DNA from: Thioclava nitratireducens
GTDB taxonomy: Bacteria > Pseudomonadota > Alphaproteobacteria > Rhodobacterales > Rhodobacteraceae
Assembly: GCF_001940525.2 (NCBI RefSeq)
Contig: NZ_CP019437.1
Span: 2,144,501 to 2,208,500, forward strand
Length of the DNA: 64,000 bases
Direction of reading: 5' to 3'
The stretch's first letter is position 1. The number at the start of each line of letters is the position of its first letter. Shown here piece by piece: positions 1-8,528 of this stretch. The notes under the pieces were generated by a model. That model made no database searches, was not told the origin of the DNA, and saw only the letters and a program-made list of their open reading frames with translations. The translations under genes were made by a program, and so were the position numbers.

Positions 1-553
1 CCTTTCGATCAACCTCGCCGTAGTCGCGGCGCAAGCGGGGCAGCGAGTTTGTCTGATCGATGCAGATATGCGCAAAGGCTATCTCGCGCGGTTCCTGCAT
101 CTGCCGAAGACGGTGGAGGGCCTTTCGGATTATCTCGGCCACGAGAAGGCGCTGGAAGAGGTAATGCGCGACGGGCCGGTCGAGGGGCTGAAGGTGATCA
201 CCTCGGGCCGCTACCCTCCGAACCCGTCGGAACTGCTGATGCGGGCCGAGTTCGGGACCATGCTTCGCCAGCTCGACAGCGAGTTCGATCTCATCATCGT
301 CGATGCGCCGCCCGCGCTTGCGGTCACCGATCCGGTGGTGATCGGGCGCTCCGTAGGCGCGAGCATCGTGATCGCGCGCCATCTTGAGACGATGCAGGGC
401 GCGGTGCGTGCCGTGCAGGCGAGCTTCGAGGCGGCGGGCACGTCGATCACGGGCGCGGTCCTCAACGGCTTCAAGGCCGAGGCGGCCGAGCGTTATGGCG
501 GTCATTACCAATATCACTATAACTACCGCTACAGCTACAAATCCGACGATTGA
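1..553 (+). CDS. BY-kinase / CpsD-CapB family tyrosine autokinase, C-terminal part (truncated by window edge)
   Basis: The reading frame is open from base 2, so the start lies outside the window. Visible motifs are the Walker A' segment LIDADMRKG at the left edge and the Walker B-like IIVDAPP. The end carries a tyrosine-rich tail (seven Tyr in the last 18 residues), the autophosphorylation cluster typical of bacterial tyrosine kinases. In this family the cytoplasmic domain controls the length and export of exopolysaccharide or capsule through a Wzc-type membrane partner. Whether the membrane (Wzz) part is fused upstream cannot be seen. A short GC-rich hairpin follows the stop codon. Confidence 0.88.
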   Translation, partial: LSINLAVVAAQAGQRVCLIDADMRKGYLARFLHLPKTVEGLSDYLGHEKALEEVMRDGPVEGLKVITSGRYPPNPSELLMRAEFGTMLRQLDSEFDLIIVDAPPALAVTDPVVIGRSVGASIVIARHLETMQGAVRAVQASFEAAGTSITGAVLNGFKAEAAERYGGHYQYHYNYRYSYKSDD

Positions 554-863
554 GCAGGGCCATCCCGGTCCGTGACCGGGGCGGGAGGCGCGACTGCTGC
601 GAAAACTGCTGGGCCGGGCGAAAATCTCGAAGCTCGGGATCACCACGCCCGAACCGCGACCAGGCCGCCATGGCATCCCCGGGAGCGGGTGCCGCATTTG
701 TTGAAACCGATCGCGACCACGCGCGGTAGGAAAGGCGGTTGCGCGGAAGCGGCGCGATCCGGCATGGCGACGTCGGGAGCAATGGAGCGGCCAAAACGTG
801 GCCTCTCCTTTCCCATCTTGCGCGGATTGTTTCGATTGCGCTTTGCGCGCGTTGGGAGGCCCC
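554..863. other. intergenic stretch, 310 bases
   Basis: It lies between the kinase stop and the convergent end of the TadG-like gene. It holds a hairpin near its left end (listed separately). I see no recognisable gene on either strand; the frames open here look like chance GC-rich frames with Arg/Ala-rich translations. Confidence 0.6.
564..580 (+). terminator. hairpin after the tyrosine kinase gene
   Basis: CCCGGTC, loop CGT, GACCGGG makes a perfect 7-bp stem 11 bases after the stop codon. No T-tract follows, so it may be a weak or Rho-assisted terminator or a 3'-end stabiliser. Confidence 0.4.
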
Positions 864-2210
864 TTACATCCGCAGGCGGAAGTAGCTCATCTCGATATTG
901 CTCTCCATGCCGGTATCGCAATGACCGAAGCGCGAGTTGGAGGTGCCGTCGATCTTGCCGCCAGAGACGATCGCGACTCCTTCGATCCCGTCTGCCTGCG
1001 CCGAGAAGCTTACATCCTTCATCGCGAGGATCTGACCGCCGTAGAAGGAAATTTTTGCCGCCGAAGAGACACCGCCCATCGTGATCAGCTTCGCGCCGCC
1101 ATCGGGTGCGCAATTGTCGTCGCGCCCGATCCTCAGCCCCTGCGGCGCCGAGAAGCTGCGATCATCGGTCGAGGTGTTTGCGAAGATCGCATTTTCCAGC
1201 GCGACGCCATTGCCGAATTTCACCGGGCAGTTCGCGATAACCGCGACCTCGGAGATCACGCTCGGGTCGGTCGTCACGGACCCGTCGACCTTGTTCGGGA
1301 CCGAGATCGTCACGCTCGAGTTGCAGTCGAGTATGTAGAGATTGCCGGGCGCGAAATCGGTGGTGTCGAGCTTCGTCCCGGTGAGGAAGGTCGGCGTCCG
1401 GTTCGTGATATAGGAGGGCAAATAGCCAGTGCCGTCGCGCATGGATTCGATGATCTTCGGAATGCGGTCGAGCACGCGCAGCTTGTAGAAGGAGGTGCGC
1501 AGCGCCTCTTGCAAGCCGTCGTTCTGCGTGAAGCCGGATGCGGGGATGTCGAGCTTGCTGGTGTCGGGCATCGACACGATCGCGCCGCTCTCGAACATGT
1601 TGTTCTGGTTGAGCGACACGTATTGCGCCGCGTAGAGGCAGAAGCCCGACGCGAAGCTGTTGCCCGATTGCAGATCGATGACACCTTTCGCGGCCAAGCC
1701 TTCGGTGAGGCAGGCGGGCTGGTATGCTTCGGCGACGGCGCCGGTATTGATCTGCCACCCGTCCTGACCGATCACCTTACCGAAGAAGGTGGGCGCTGCG
1801 TTCGCGCGGTCGGTGGTGCGATGCGCCATCACGCGCACCGCGGGGCTGAGATCGAGGTCGGGGGCGTAATCCGTAAGGAAGCGATTGTTGGTCGCGTCGT
1901 AATAGCCGAAGGTCACATCGTCTTTGGTGATGACCGAAGTCGCATCGTCGGAGCCGAGGTTGGAATGGGCCAGCTCGGCCGCGCGAGTCCTCGCCTCGTC
2001 TTTGGTGATCAGGGGGTCGGAAGCAAGATACATCGCACCGAGCGCGGCGGCATCCGTCGCATCCTGCATCTGCACCCGCTCGCGATAGCCATTGGAGACG
2101 TCGAGCGCGAGACTGCCGACGGCGAGGAACAGGATCGTCCAGAACAGCGAGAGCTGAGTGATCATGCCATCTTCTTCAGCGGTGAAATCGGTAATCGTTA
2201 CGCGGCTCAT
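864..2210 (-). CDS. TadG-like pilus-assembly/secreted protein
   Basis: 448 residues. The N-terminus has a short polar leader (about residues 1-16) and one hydrophobic segment (about 17-38, LSLFWTILFLAVGSLALDVS). After it comes the YRERVQMQDATDAAALGAMYLA pattern of TadG/TadE-like pseudopilin-associated proteins, then a long extracytoplasmic region. In the Tad (Flp) system these proteins are anchored by the N-terminal helix and act in pilus assembly. The gene starts one base after the stop of the TadE-like gene, so the two form an operon. No other tad genes are in the window, so this may be a satellite pair working with a Tad machine encoded elsewhere. The family call is firm; the exact role is inferred. 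Confidence 0.8.
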   Translation of the reverse strand: MSRVTITDFTAEEDGMITQLSLFWTILFLAVGSLALDVSNGYRERVQMQDATDAAALGAMYLASDPLITKDEARTRAAELAHSNLGSDDATSVITKDDVTFGYYDATNNRFLTDYAPDLDLSPAVRVMAHRTTDRANAAPTFFGKVIGQDGWQINTGAVAEAYQPACLTEGLAAKGVIDLQSGNSFASGFCLYAAQYVSLNQNNMFESGAIVSMPDTSKLDIPASGFTQNDGLQEALRTSFYKLRVLDRIPKIIESMRDGTGYLPSYITNRTPTFLTGTKLDTTDFAPGNLYILDCNSSVTISVPNKVDGSVTTDPSVISEVAVIANCPVKFGNGVALENAIFANTSTDDRSFSAPQGLRIGRDDNCAPDGGAKLITMGGVSSAAKISFYGGQILAMKDVSFSAQADGIEGVAIVSGGKIDGTSNSRFGHCDTGMESNIEMSYFRLRM

Positions 2211-2211
2211 C

Positions 2212-2589
2212 TCAGGACTCCATGTAGCGGTAGTCGCGGACCGTGAGGTCCATGTTCAGAACTCTGGTGAAGAGGCCCGTCGCGACGAGTTCGGACATCG
2301 GGATCGTCACGCGGGTCTCGATGATCCCGTCGGTGACGCTCGTGTCGAGCGTGTAGGTGTTTTGGTCATAGGGAAGGAGCGCGCGCAGCCGCGCCATGGT
2401 GTCTTCGTCATTCTCGAACCGCCCGACCGAATAGGCGCGATCGACGTCTTGCACGATGCCGAGGATGCGGGACTGGGCGTTGAAAATGAGGGAAACGTCG
2501 ACGGTTACCGCCAGCATTCCGACGAAAAGTGGCAACCAGAGCAGCGCCTCGATCGTCGTGGCGCCGTCTTCGGCGGACAGAAAACTCAT
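2212..2589 (-). CDS. TadE-like pilus-assembly protein
   Basis: 125 residues from ATG at 2589. The N-terminal part reads SAEDGATTIEALLWLPLF, the typical TadE/TadG pattern of an acidic residue, GA-T-IE and then a hydrophobic helix (about residues 10-35). A short extracytoplasmic domain follows. A TTG four codons upstream (2601) would give an N-terminus MKRLMSFL that also resembles family members. Neither start has a clear Shine-Dalgarno site. It is the first gene of the TadE-TadG pair and is divergent from the RsmB-like gene, with about 240 bases between them. Confidence 0.8.
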   Translation of the reverse strand: MSFLSAEDGATTIEALLWLPLFVGMLAVTVDVSLIFNAQSRILGIVQDVDRAYSVGRFENDEDTMARLRALLPYDQNTYTLDTSVTDGIIETRVTIPMSELVATGLFTRVLNMDLTVRDYRYMES

Positions 2590-2831
2590 TAATCGTTTCA
2601 AGGAGGGATACCCCGTGGCTGAAAACGTCCTTTTACATGTTCCTTAGGGAGAAAAAGGGAGTTGTCGCGGCGTAAATGTGGCAAAAAGTGGGTTACGATC
2701 AATAAATTAAGGTTTAACAGCAAGATTCTACGAGCGTGTGGCCCGGGAGCGGTCTTTGTCGCGTGGCATTGCGCCGCCCAGCCGGCGCGCCTAGAACCGG
2801 GCCAGATCACAGCCCGCCTCGGAGCCCACCC

Positions 2832-3992
2832 ATGACGCCAGCCGCGCGCTATGCCGCCGCCATCGATATTCTCGACCGCATCCAGTCGGGCGAGGTGGCC
2901 GAGCGCGCGCTGACCAACTGGGCGCGCAGTCACCGTTTCGCGGGTTCAAAGGATCGCGCGGCGATCCGCGATCACGTCTTCGACGTGCTGCGCTGCAAGG
3001 CAAGCGCAGCGCTTGCCGGAGGCGGGGCTGCGGGGCGCGCGCTCGTCGCCGGGTTGCTGCGCCTGCGAGGCGTCGATCCCGCGACGATCTTCACCGGGGA
3101 GGGCTTTGCGCCTGACCCCTTGTCCGAAGTCGAGCGCGCCGCGCTGACCCATGCCTTGCCCGACGATATTGCCCAGCTGGACTGGCCCGATTGGCTGCGT
3201 GATCAGCTCGCTTCCGATCTTGGTGCGGATTTCGACGCCATCTCCGAGGCGATGCGCGCCCGCGCACCGGTTTTCCTCCGCGTCAATCTTGCCAAGACGG
3301 ACCGCGAACGTGCGATCGCGGCGCTCGCGAAGGACGGGATCGAAGCCACGCCCCACCCGCTGGCCGCGACCGCGCTGGAACTCGGCGCGGGGGCGCGGCG
3401 CATTCAGCAGGCCGCGGCTTACAAGGACGGTCTGGTGGAGTTGCAGGACGCGGCCTCGCAAGCGGCGATCGCGTCGGCGCCGCTCGGGCCCGGGGAGCGT
3501 GTGCTAGATTATTGCGCGGGCGGTGGCGGCAAGTCGCTGGCGCTGGCGGCAGCCTGTCCGGAGGCGCTGATCGCAGCGCATGACATCGATGCGGGCCGAA
3601 TGCGCGATTTGCCCGCGCGCGCGAAACGGGCCGGGGCGAAGGTGTCCCTGCGCGCGCCGGGGGATCCGGGGACGGGCTACGATCTGGTTCTGGTCGACGC
3701 GCCATGCTCGGGCTCGGGAACGTGGCGACGCACGCCGGATGCGAAATGGCGTCTGAGCGCCGCGCGGCTGTCGGAACTGGTCGCCTTGCAGAGCGAAATC
3801 CTCGACGCCGCGCGCGGCTTTGTCGCCCCCGGCGGCCGCCTCGTCTACATGACCTGCTCGCTGCTTACGGTCGAGAATGGCGCGCAAATCGCCAATTTCG
3901 CCATGCGCCACGGCTGCGAGGTGCTGTCGCAGCGCCAGATCACGCCGCTCTCGGGCGGCGACGGGTTTTTCGTGGCCCATCTCCAGCTTTGA
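2832..3992 (+). CDS. RsmB/NOP2-family SAM-dependent RNA (cytosine-5) methyltransferase
   Basis: 386 residues. The N-terminal region is helical and NusB/RsmB-like, with a Rossmann methyltransferase domain after it. SAM-binding motif I is seen as LDYCAGGGGKSLALA. The PCSGSGTWRR segment (motif IV) and the MTCSLL segment (motif VI) give the two cysteines used by m5C methyltransferases of this family. The ATG at 2832 is chosen because the open frame upstream is Arg/Pro-rich and unlike the family. The likely substrate is 16S rRNA or another structured RNA; the exact target base cannot be read from the sequence. Confidence 0.88.
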   Translation: MTPAARYAAAIDILDRIQSGEVAERALTNWARSHRFAGSKDRAAIRDHVFDVLRCKASAALAGGGAAGRALVAGLLRLRGVDPATIFTGEGFAPDPLSEVERAALTHALPDDIAQLDWPDWLRDQLASDLGADFDAISEAMRARAPVFLRVNLAKTDRERAIAALAKDGIEATPHPLAATALELGAGARRIQQAAAYKDGLVELQDAASQAAIASAPLGPGERVLDYCAGGGGKSLALAAACPEALIAAHDIDAGRMRDLPARAKRAGAKVSLRAPGDPGTGYDLVLVDAPCSGSGTWRRTPDAKWRLSAARLSELVALQSEILDAARGFVAPGGRLVYMTCSLLTVENGAQIANFAMRHGCEVLSQRQITPLSGGDGFFVAHLQL

Positions 3993-4126
3993 GTTTCCCG
4001 AACGGGCGCTCGCTTTCTCACGGTCGCGTGATTGACTCGCGCGTTCGCTGAAAGTCTAGTCTCGTTAATTGGGTTTTAAGTTTTTTGCCGCGCTATGGGA
4101 CGAAGACGTCAGGCAGGGAGGAGAGT

Positions 4127-6526
4127 GTGGGGCGGAACGAATTGATGCTGCAGCCACTCTCTAAGACGATGGCCGCGCTGGCGCCAGGTGCGGTTTATCT
4201 GCTGCTTGCTGCAGGGATCGCGGCTGCGGTTGCCTTCGTGATGCCCGACGAGGTTGTGACCTGGGCCATGTTTTCCGTCGCCGGCACGCTCGTGATCACG
4301 GCGGGCTGGTTGCGGCTCGCCTTGGCGCAGGAGCGAAGGCGACGGGCGCGGCAGCAGGAAACGATCGCGAATTTCGTCGCCCATGACGCCGCGCCCAGCT
4401 TCACCACGGACCCGGAGGGCGAGATCGGCTATCAAAACCGCGCCGCGCTGGACCGGTTCGGCTCTCGCGGCGGGCAGGGGCTGGCGCGAACCCTTGCGGA
4501 ACTTTTCGCCGATCCGGGCGCGGTGCTGCGTCGATTGCAGAGCAAGGCGGAGGCGAAGGGGGCCGCGCGCGAGGATCTGGTGACCCGGCGCGGCCATCTG
4601 CGACTCTCGGTGCACCGCATCGGCTCTGGCGATTTTCTGTGGCGTCTCGAAGACATGGCCGAGAGGGCGATTGGCGGGCGCGGTGCGGAAACGATCAGCC
4701 TGCCGATGCTCACCGTCTCCAAGGGCGGCACGATTCTGTTCATGAACGAAGCGCTGAGGCGGCTCGTCGGAGAGCGGGTGCGGTCTCTCGACCGCATCTT
4801 CACCGATCTTCCGCTGCGCTCGGGCGAGGAGCATGAGATCAAGGGGCAGGATGGCCCGGTCACGGCAGTCGTAGCGCAGCTTCAAGGCGCAGGAGGACGA
4901 TCCGAGGTCTATCTGCTCCCGATCCCCGGACCGCGCGCGGCAGAGGAGGGCGCGAATTTCGAGGCGCTGCCCGTCGCGATGCTGCGTCTTTCCGCGCATG
5001 GCCGGGTGCGCGCGGCCAATCGCGCGGCGCGCGGCCTGTTGGGCCGGATCGAGCCGCAGTCCCGTCTGTCGGACTTGCTCGAAGGGCTCGGCCGTCCGGT
5101 CTCGGATTGGGTGAACGATGCCCTCGCCGGTCGTGCCGATGGCCGTCCCGAAGTGCTGCGCGCCCGACGCGGCGACAAGGAGGTCTTCCTGCAGGTCACC
5201 CTGTCGCGGATCGTGGAAAACGGACGCGCGGGGCTGCTGGCGGTGCTGTCCGACGCGACGCAGCTCAAGACGCTCGAGGCGCAATTCGTGCAAAGCCAGA
5301 AGATGCAGGCGATCGGCCAGCTCGCGGGCGGGGTCGCGCATGATTTCAACAACCTGCTCACGGCGATCTCGGGGCATTGCGACTTGCTGATGCTGCGCCA
5401 TGACAAGGGAGATGGCGATTACGCCGATCTTGACCAGATCAGTCAGAACGCCAATCGCGCCGCGGCGCTCGTCGGCCAGCTACTCGCCTTCTCCCGAAAG
5501 CAGACGCTGAAACCCGAAACCCTCGATCTGCGCGACACGCTGTCAGACCTGACCCATCTGCTCAACCGGTTGGTCGGCGAGAAGGTCGCGCTGAGCGTCA
5601 GGCACGAATGTGATGCCGGACGGGTGCGTGCGGATAAGCGGCAGCTCGAACAGGTCATCATGAATCTCGTGGTGAATGCGCGCGACGCGATGCCCGGCGG
5701 CGGCGAAATCCGGATCGAGACCGAAGCGTTCCATCTGGCCGAGAACCGCCAGCGGGACCGCGTCACGGTGCCCAAGGGCGATTATGTTGCGATCAAGGTC
5801 ACCGATACCGGCTCCGGGATCCCCGCCGACAAGCTCGGCAAGATTTTCGAACCTTTCTTCACCACGAAACGCACGGGCGAGGGGACCGGGCTCGGCCTCT
5901 CCACCGCCTATGGCATCGTGAAGCAGACCGGGGGCTACATTTTCTGCGATTCCGTCATTGGCACGGGGACGAGCTTCACGATCCTGCTGCCCGCCTATGA
6001 CTTGGCGGAGGAGGCCGAGGTGTCGCAATCGGCCGAACCCGCGCCCGAGCTCGAGCCTGCGACAAAGGCGCCGGTGCCGCCACGCGCCGCAGCATCGACC
6101 ATCGCGCCCAAGGTGGAGATCGCACAAACCTCCGTCCCTGACAGCCACGTCATCGCCGGTGACGCGACGGTACTTCTCGTCGAGGATGAACCGCCGGTTC
6201 GCGCCTTCGCCTCGCGCGCGCTCCAGCTGCGCGGCTACACCGTGCTCGAGGCTGAGAGCGCCGAAGAGGCGTTGGAATTGCTGGAAGACTCGGAGCTGAA
6301 GGTGGATATCTTCGTCACCGATGTGATCATGCCCGGTCTCGACGGGCCAAGCTGGGTGAGGCAGGCGCTCGAGGCGCGGCCGGGCACGCGCACGGTCTTC
6401 ATGTCGGGCTATGCCGAGGAGGTGTTCCAGAACGGCAGCTCGCCGGTGCCCGACTCGGTCTTCCTGCCGAAACCTTTCTCGCTTGGCGAATTGACCGCGA
6501 CTGTGCAGGAGCTCCTCTCACGCTAA
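4127..6526 (+). CDS. cckA: cell-cycle hybrid histidine kinase CckA
   Basis: 799 residues from GTG at 4127, which has GGAGG five bases upstream; the TTG at 4085 lacks such a site. Order of domains: two N-terminal membrane helices, PAS-like sensor regions, a histidine-kinase core with GQLAGGVAHDFNNLL (phospho-acceptor His near residue 405), an ATPase domain with the NLVVNARDAM N-box and GTGLGLSTAYG, and a C-terminal receiver with Asp near residue 732 in TDVIMPGLDGPSW, followed by FMSGYAEE. This domain order and the receiver signature are those of CckA. In alphaproteobacteria CckA feeds phosphate through ChpT to CtrA and controls cell cycle, motility and gene-transfer-agent functions. The 3' end overlaps the convergent sulfotransferase gene by nine bases. 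Confidence 0.93.
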   Translation: MGRNELMLQPLSKTMAALAPGAVYLLLAAGIAAAVAFVMPDEVVTWAMFSVAGTLVITAGWLRLALAQERRRRARQQETIANFVAHDAAPSFTTDPEGEIGYQNRAALDRFGSRGGQGLARTLAELFADPGAVLRRLQSKAEAKGAAREDLVTRRGHLRLSVHRIGSGDFLWRLEDMAERAIGGRGAETISLPMLTVSKGGTILFMNEALRRLVGERVRSLDRIFTDLPLRSGEEHEIKGQDGPVTAVVAQLQGAGGRSEVYLLPIPGPRAAEEGANFEALPVAMLRLSAHGRVRAANRAARGLLGRIEPQSRLSDLLEGLGRPVSDWVNDALAGRADGRPEVLRARRGDKEVFLQVTLSRIVENGRAGLLAVLSDATQLKTLEAQFVQSQKMQAIGQLAGGVAHDFNNLLTAISGHCDLLMLRHDKGDGDYADLDQISQNANRAAALVGQLLAFSRKQTLKPETLDLRDTLSDLTHLLNRLVGEKVALSVRHECDAGRVRADKRQLEQVIMNLVVNARDAMPGGGEIRIETEAFHLAENRQRDRVTVPKGDYVAIKVTDTGSGIPADKLGKIFEPFFTTKRTGEGTGLGLSTAYGIVKQTGGYIFCDSVIGTGTSFTILLPAYDLAEEAEVSQSAEPAPELEPATKAPVPPRAAASTIAPKVEIAQTSVPDSHVIAGDATVLLVEDEPPVRAFASRALQLRGYTVLEAESAEEALELLEDSELKVDIFVTDVIMPGLDGPSWVRQALEARPGTRTVFMSGYAEEVFQNGSSPVPDSVFLPKPFSLGELTATVQELLSR

Positions 6527-7120
6527 GGCGCGGGTGACCCGATCGTAGAGCGCGAGATCTTCCTGCATCGCGGTCCGCAGCGCCTCCTCGGTCTCGGGGG
6601 CGAGCCCGGTCTCGACTGCAGGCGGCACGTTCACCCGCGGCAGGGTTATCGCGAAACCGAGCCGATCTTCGAGGAAATGCACGAAATCCTCGATCCGCTC
6701 ATAGGGAAAAATCCGGTCGACCAGCGTGTTGCCATCGTCGTCGCACAGGAACGCCGACTGACTGGGCACGTCGCTGAACCCGGCGCGCGGATCGTCGATA
6801 TAATCGCGCGCGAACTGGTCGAAGGAATAGCCGGCGGAGATGTCGCTCTCCTCGATCAAGTCGCGCAGCCGAAAGCGATAGAGCGAACGCAGCCAGTCGA
6901 GCGGCTCGCGCATCAGCGCGACCGTGGTAAAGCTCGCATCGGTTTTCGCGGCAAGAAGCGGCTCGAGATGGTCCCGGAAATTGCGGGCGGAGGTGTGTTT
7001 GAGAACCGCCGGACGGGTCAGCGCGACATCGGCGAGGGACTCCAGAGCGGTCTCGACCGCCGAGGAGCCCGCTTTCGGCGTGGCCAGAAAGACGAGTTTT
7101 TGTGTCCAGAAAATCAGCAT
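6518..7120 (-). CDS. sulfotransferase-family protein
   Basis: 200 residues. The N-terminus has FLATPKAGSSAVE, which fits the 5'-phosphosulfate-binding loop of PAPS-dependent sulfotransferases. The later MREPLDWLRSLYRFRL fits the 3'-phosphate-binding segment. Proteins of this size and type are often encoded near polysaccharide genes and may sulfate glycans or lipids, but the acceptor is unknown. The gene is transcribed toward cckA and shares its last nine bases with it. Confidence 0.78.
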   Translation of the reverse strand: MLIFWTQKLVFLATPKAGSSAVETALESLADVALTRPAVLKHTSARNFRDHLEPLLAAKTDASFTTVALMREPLDWLRSLYRFRLRDLIEESDISAGYSFDQFARDYIDDPRAGFSDVPSQSAFLCDDDGNTLVDRIFPYERIEDFVHFLEDRLGFAITLPRVNVPPAVETGLAPETEEALRTAMQEDLALYDRVTRALA

Positions 7121-7225
7121 CTTGGCGGGTCTAGCTCCTAACTCCGCCGGTGATAATCATTCGGTTCGCGTCGGTAAACCGTTTCTTAAGAGTAAATGCG
7201 GTTCAGTAGGGCTATCAGAATTTTA

Positions 7226-7254
7226 TTGTAATGTTCATGTTTCGTGCGCATAGT
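7226..7254 (+). promoter_or_regulatory. probable recA promoter
   Basis: A -35-like TTGTAA (7226-7231), a 17-base spacer and a -10-like CATAGT (7249-7254) place transcription start near 7261. That is one base before the LexA box, which fits an SOS-controlled promoter. Confidence 0.5.
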
Positions 7255-7261
7255 GCAAACA

Positions 7262-7276
7262 GAACATGAGGTGAAC
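7262..7276 (+). promoter_or_regulatory. LexA (SOS) box of the alphaproteobacterial type
   Basis: GAACATGAGGTGAAC is a perfect GAAC-N7-GAAC direct repeat (equal to GTTC-N7-GTTC on the other strand), the known LexA operator of Rhodobacter and relatives. It lies 61 bases before the recA start codon and over the inferred transcription start. Confidence 0.88.
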
Positions 7277-7336
7277 ATCCGCGCGAGGGCGTCGCATTGC
7301 CGACCGGCCGTCGCTGTGAAATAAGGAAGCGGACAA

Positions 7337-8404
7337 ATGGCAGTAGCGAAGCTTTTCGACATGGATAAATCTCCCAAGGCAGACAAGCAGAAGGCGCTCG
7401 ACTCGGCGCTGGCGCAGATCGAGCGGCAGTTCGGCAAAGGCTCGATCATGAAGCTCGGCGGCGAGACGCCCGCTCGGGAAATCGAAGCGACGTCGACCGG
7501 CTCGCTCGGTCTGGATATCGCGCTCGGGATCGGCGGTCTTCCGAAAGGCCGGATCGTCGAAATTTATGGGCCTGAAAGCTCGGGCAAGACGACGCTGACG
7601 CTCCACGCGATCGCGGAAGAGCAGAAGAAGGGCGGCGTCTGCGCTTTCGTCGACGCCGAACACGCGCTCGACCCGCATTATGCACGCAAGCTCGGAGTCG
7701 ATCTCGACGAGCTGCTGATCTCGCAGCCCGACACGGGCGAACAGGCGCTGGAAATCGTCGATACGCTGGTACGCTCCGGCGCGGTCAGCCTCGTGGTGGT
7801 CGACTCGGTCGCGGCGCTCACGCCGAAGGCCGAGATCGAAGGCGATATGGGCGACCACACCGTGGGCGCGCAGGCCCGCCTGATGAGCCAGGCGATGCGT
7901 AAGCTGACCGCGTCGATCGGGCGTTCGAATTGCATGGTGATCTTCATTAACCAGATCCGGATGAAGATCGGCGTGATGTTCGGCTCGCCGGAAACGACCA
8001 GCGGCGGCAACGCGCTGAAATTCTACGCCTCCGTGCGCCTCGACATCCGCCGCATCGGCTCGATCAAGGATCGCGACGAGGTGGTGGGCAACCAGACCCG
8101 CGTGAAAGTGGTCAAGAACAAGGTCGCCCCGCCGTTCAAGCAGGTCGAGTTCGACATCATGTATGGCGAGGGAATCTCGAAGATGGGCGAACTGGTCGAT
8201 CTGGGCGTCAAGGCGGGGGTCGTCGACAAGGCCGGCGCCTGGTATTCCTACGGGGACGAGCGGATCGGGCAGGGCCGTGAAAACGCGAAAACCTTCCTGC
8301 GCGAACATCCCGATGTCGCCTACGAGATCGAGGATAAAATCCGCGCCAGCCACGGGCTCGAATTCGACAATCTGTCCGAAGACGACGCGCTGACCGAAGA
8401 CTGA
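7337..8404 (+). CDS. recA: recombinase RecA
   Basis: 355 residues, full length for the family. Walker A is GPESSGKTT. The conserved central parts [19 protein letters not shown] and the L2-region [32 protein letters not shown] are all present. RecA forms the ATP-dependent filament on single-stranded DNA for recombination, and it triggers LexA self-cleavage. ATG at 7337 has AAGGAAG upstream. A LexA box and promoter precede it and a strong hairpin terminator follows, so it is a monocistronic SOS gene. Confidence 0.98.
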   Translation: MAVAKLFDMDKSPKADKQKALDSALAQIERQFGKGSIMKLGGETPAREIEATSTGSLGLDIALGIGGLPKGRIVEIYGPESSGKTTLTLHAIAEEQKKGGVCAFVDAEHALDPHYARKLGVDLDELLISQPDTGEQALEIVDTLVRSGAVSLVVVDSVAALTPKAEIEGDMGDHTVGAQARLMSQAMRKLTASIGRSNCMVIFINQIRMKIGVMFGSPETTSGGNALKFYASVRLDIRRIGSIKDRDEVVGNQTRVKVVKNKVAPPFKQVEFDIMYGEGISKMGELVDLGVKAGVVDKAGAWYSYGDERIGQGRENAKTFLREHPDVAYEIEDKIRASHGLEFDNLSEDDALTED

Positions 8405-8424
8405 TCTTCGCCGCGAATTCTTGC

Positions 8425-8455
8425 AAAGGCCGGGAGCGCAAACTCCCGGCCTTTT
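8425..8455 (+). terminator. intrinsic terminator of recA
   Basis: AAAGGCCGGGAG, loop CGCAAA and CTCCCGGCCTTT form a 12-bp stem ending in a T-tract, 21 bases after the recA stop. Confidence 0.88.
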
Positions 8456-8528
8456 GCGATTGCTGGACAGGGGGAAGGGCGGGCGTTAAACGGGAGCGAA
8501 CAAGCCCGATCAGGCGAGACAGGACACT

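Noticed and set aside
798..2246. 482-codon plus-strand frame opposite the TadG-like gene
   Set aside because: Antisense shadow: no family, Arg/Asp/Val-rich composition. The minus-strand TadG-like gene has a signal anchor, family pattern and operon context.
2600..2647. Ten-codon plus-strand ORF (GTG at 2615) behind a good AAGGAGG site
   Set aside because: Too short, no leader-like codon content for the gene downstream, and it overlaps the 5' region of the opposite tad pair; probably chance.
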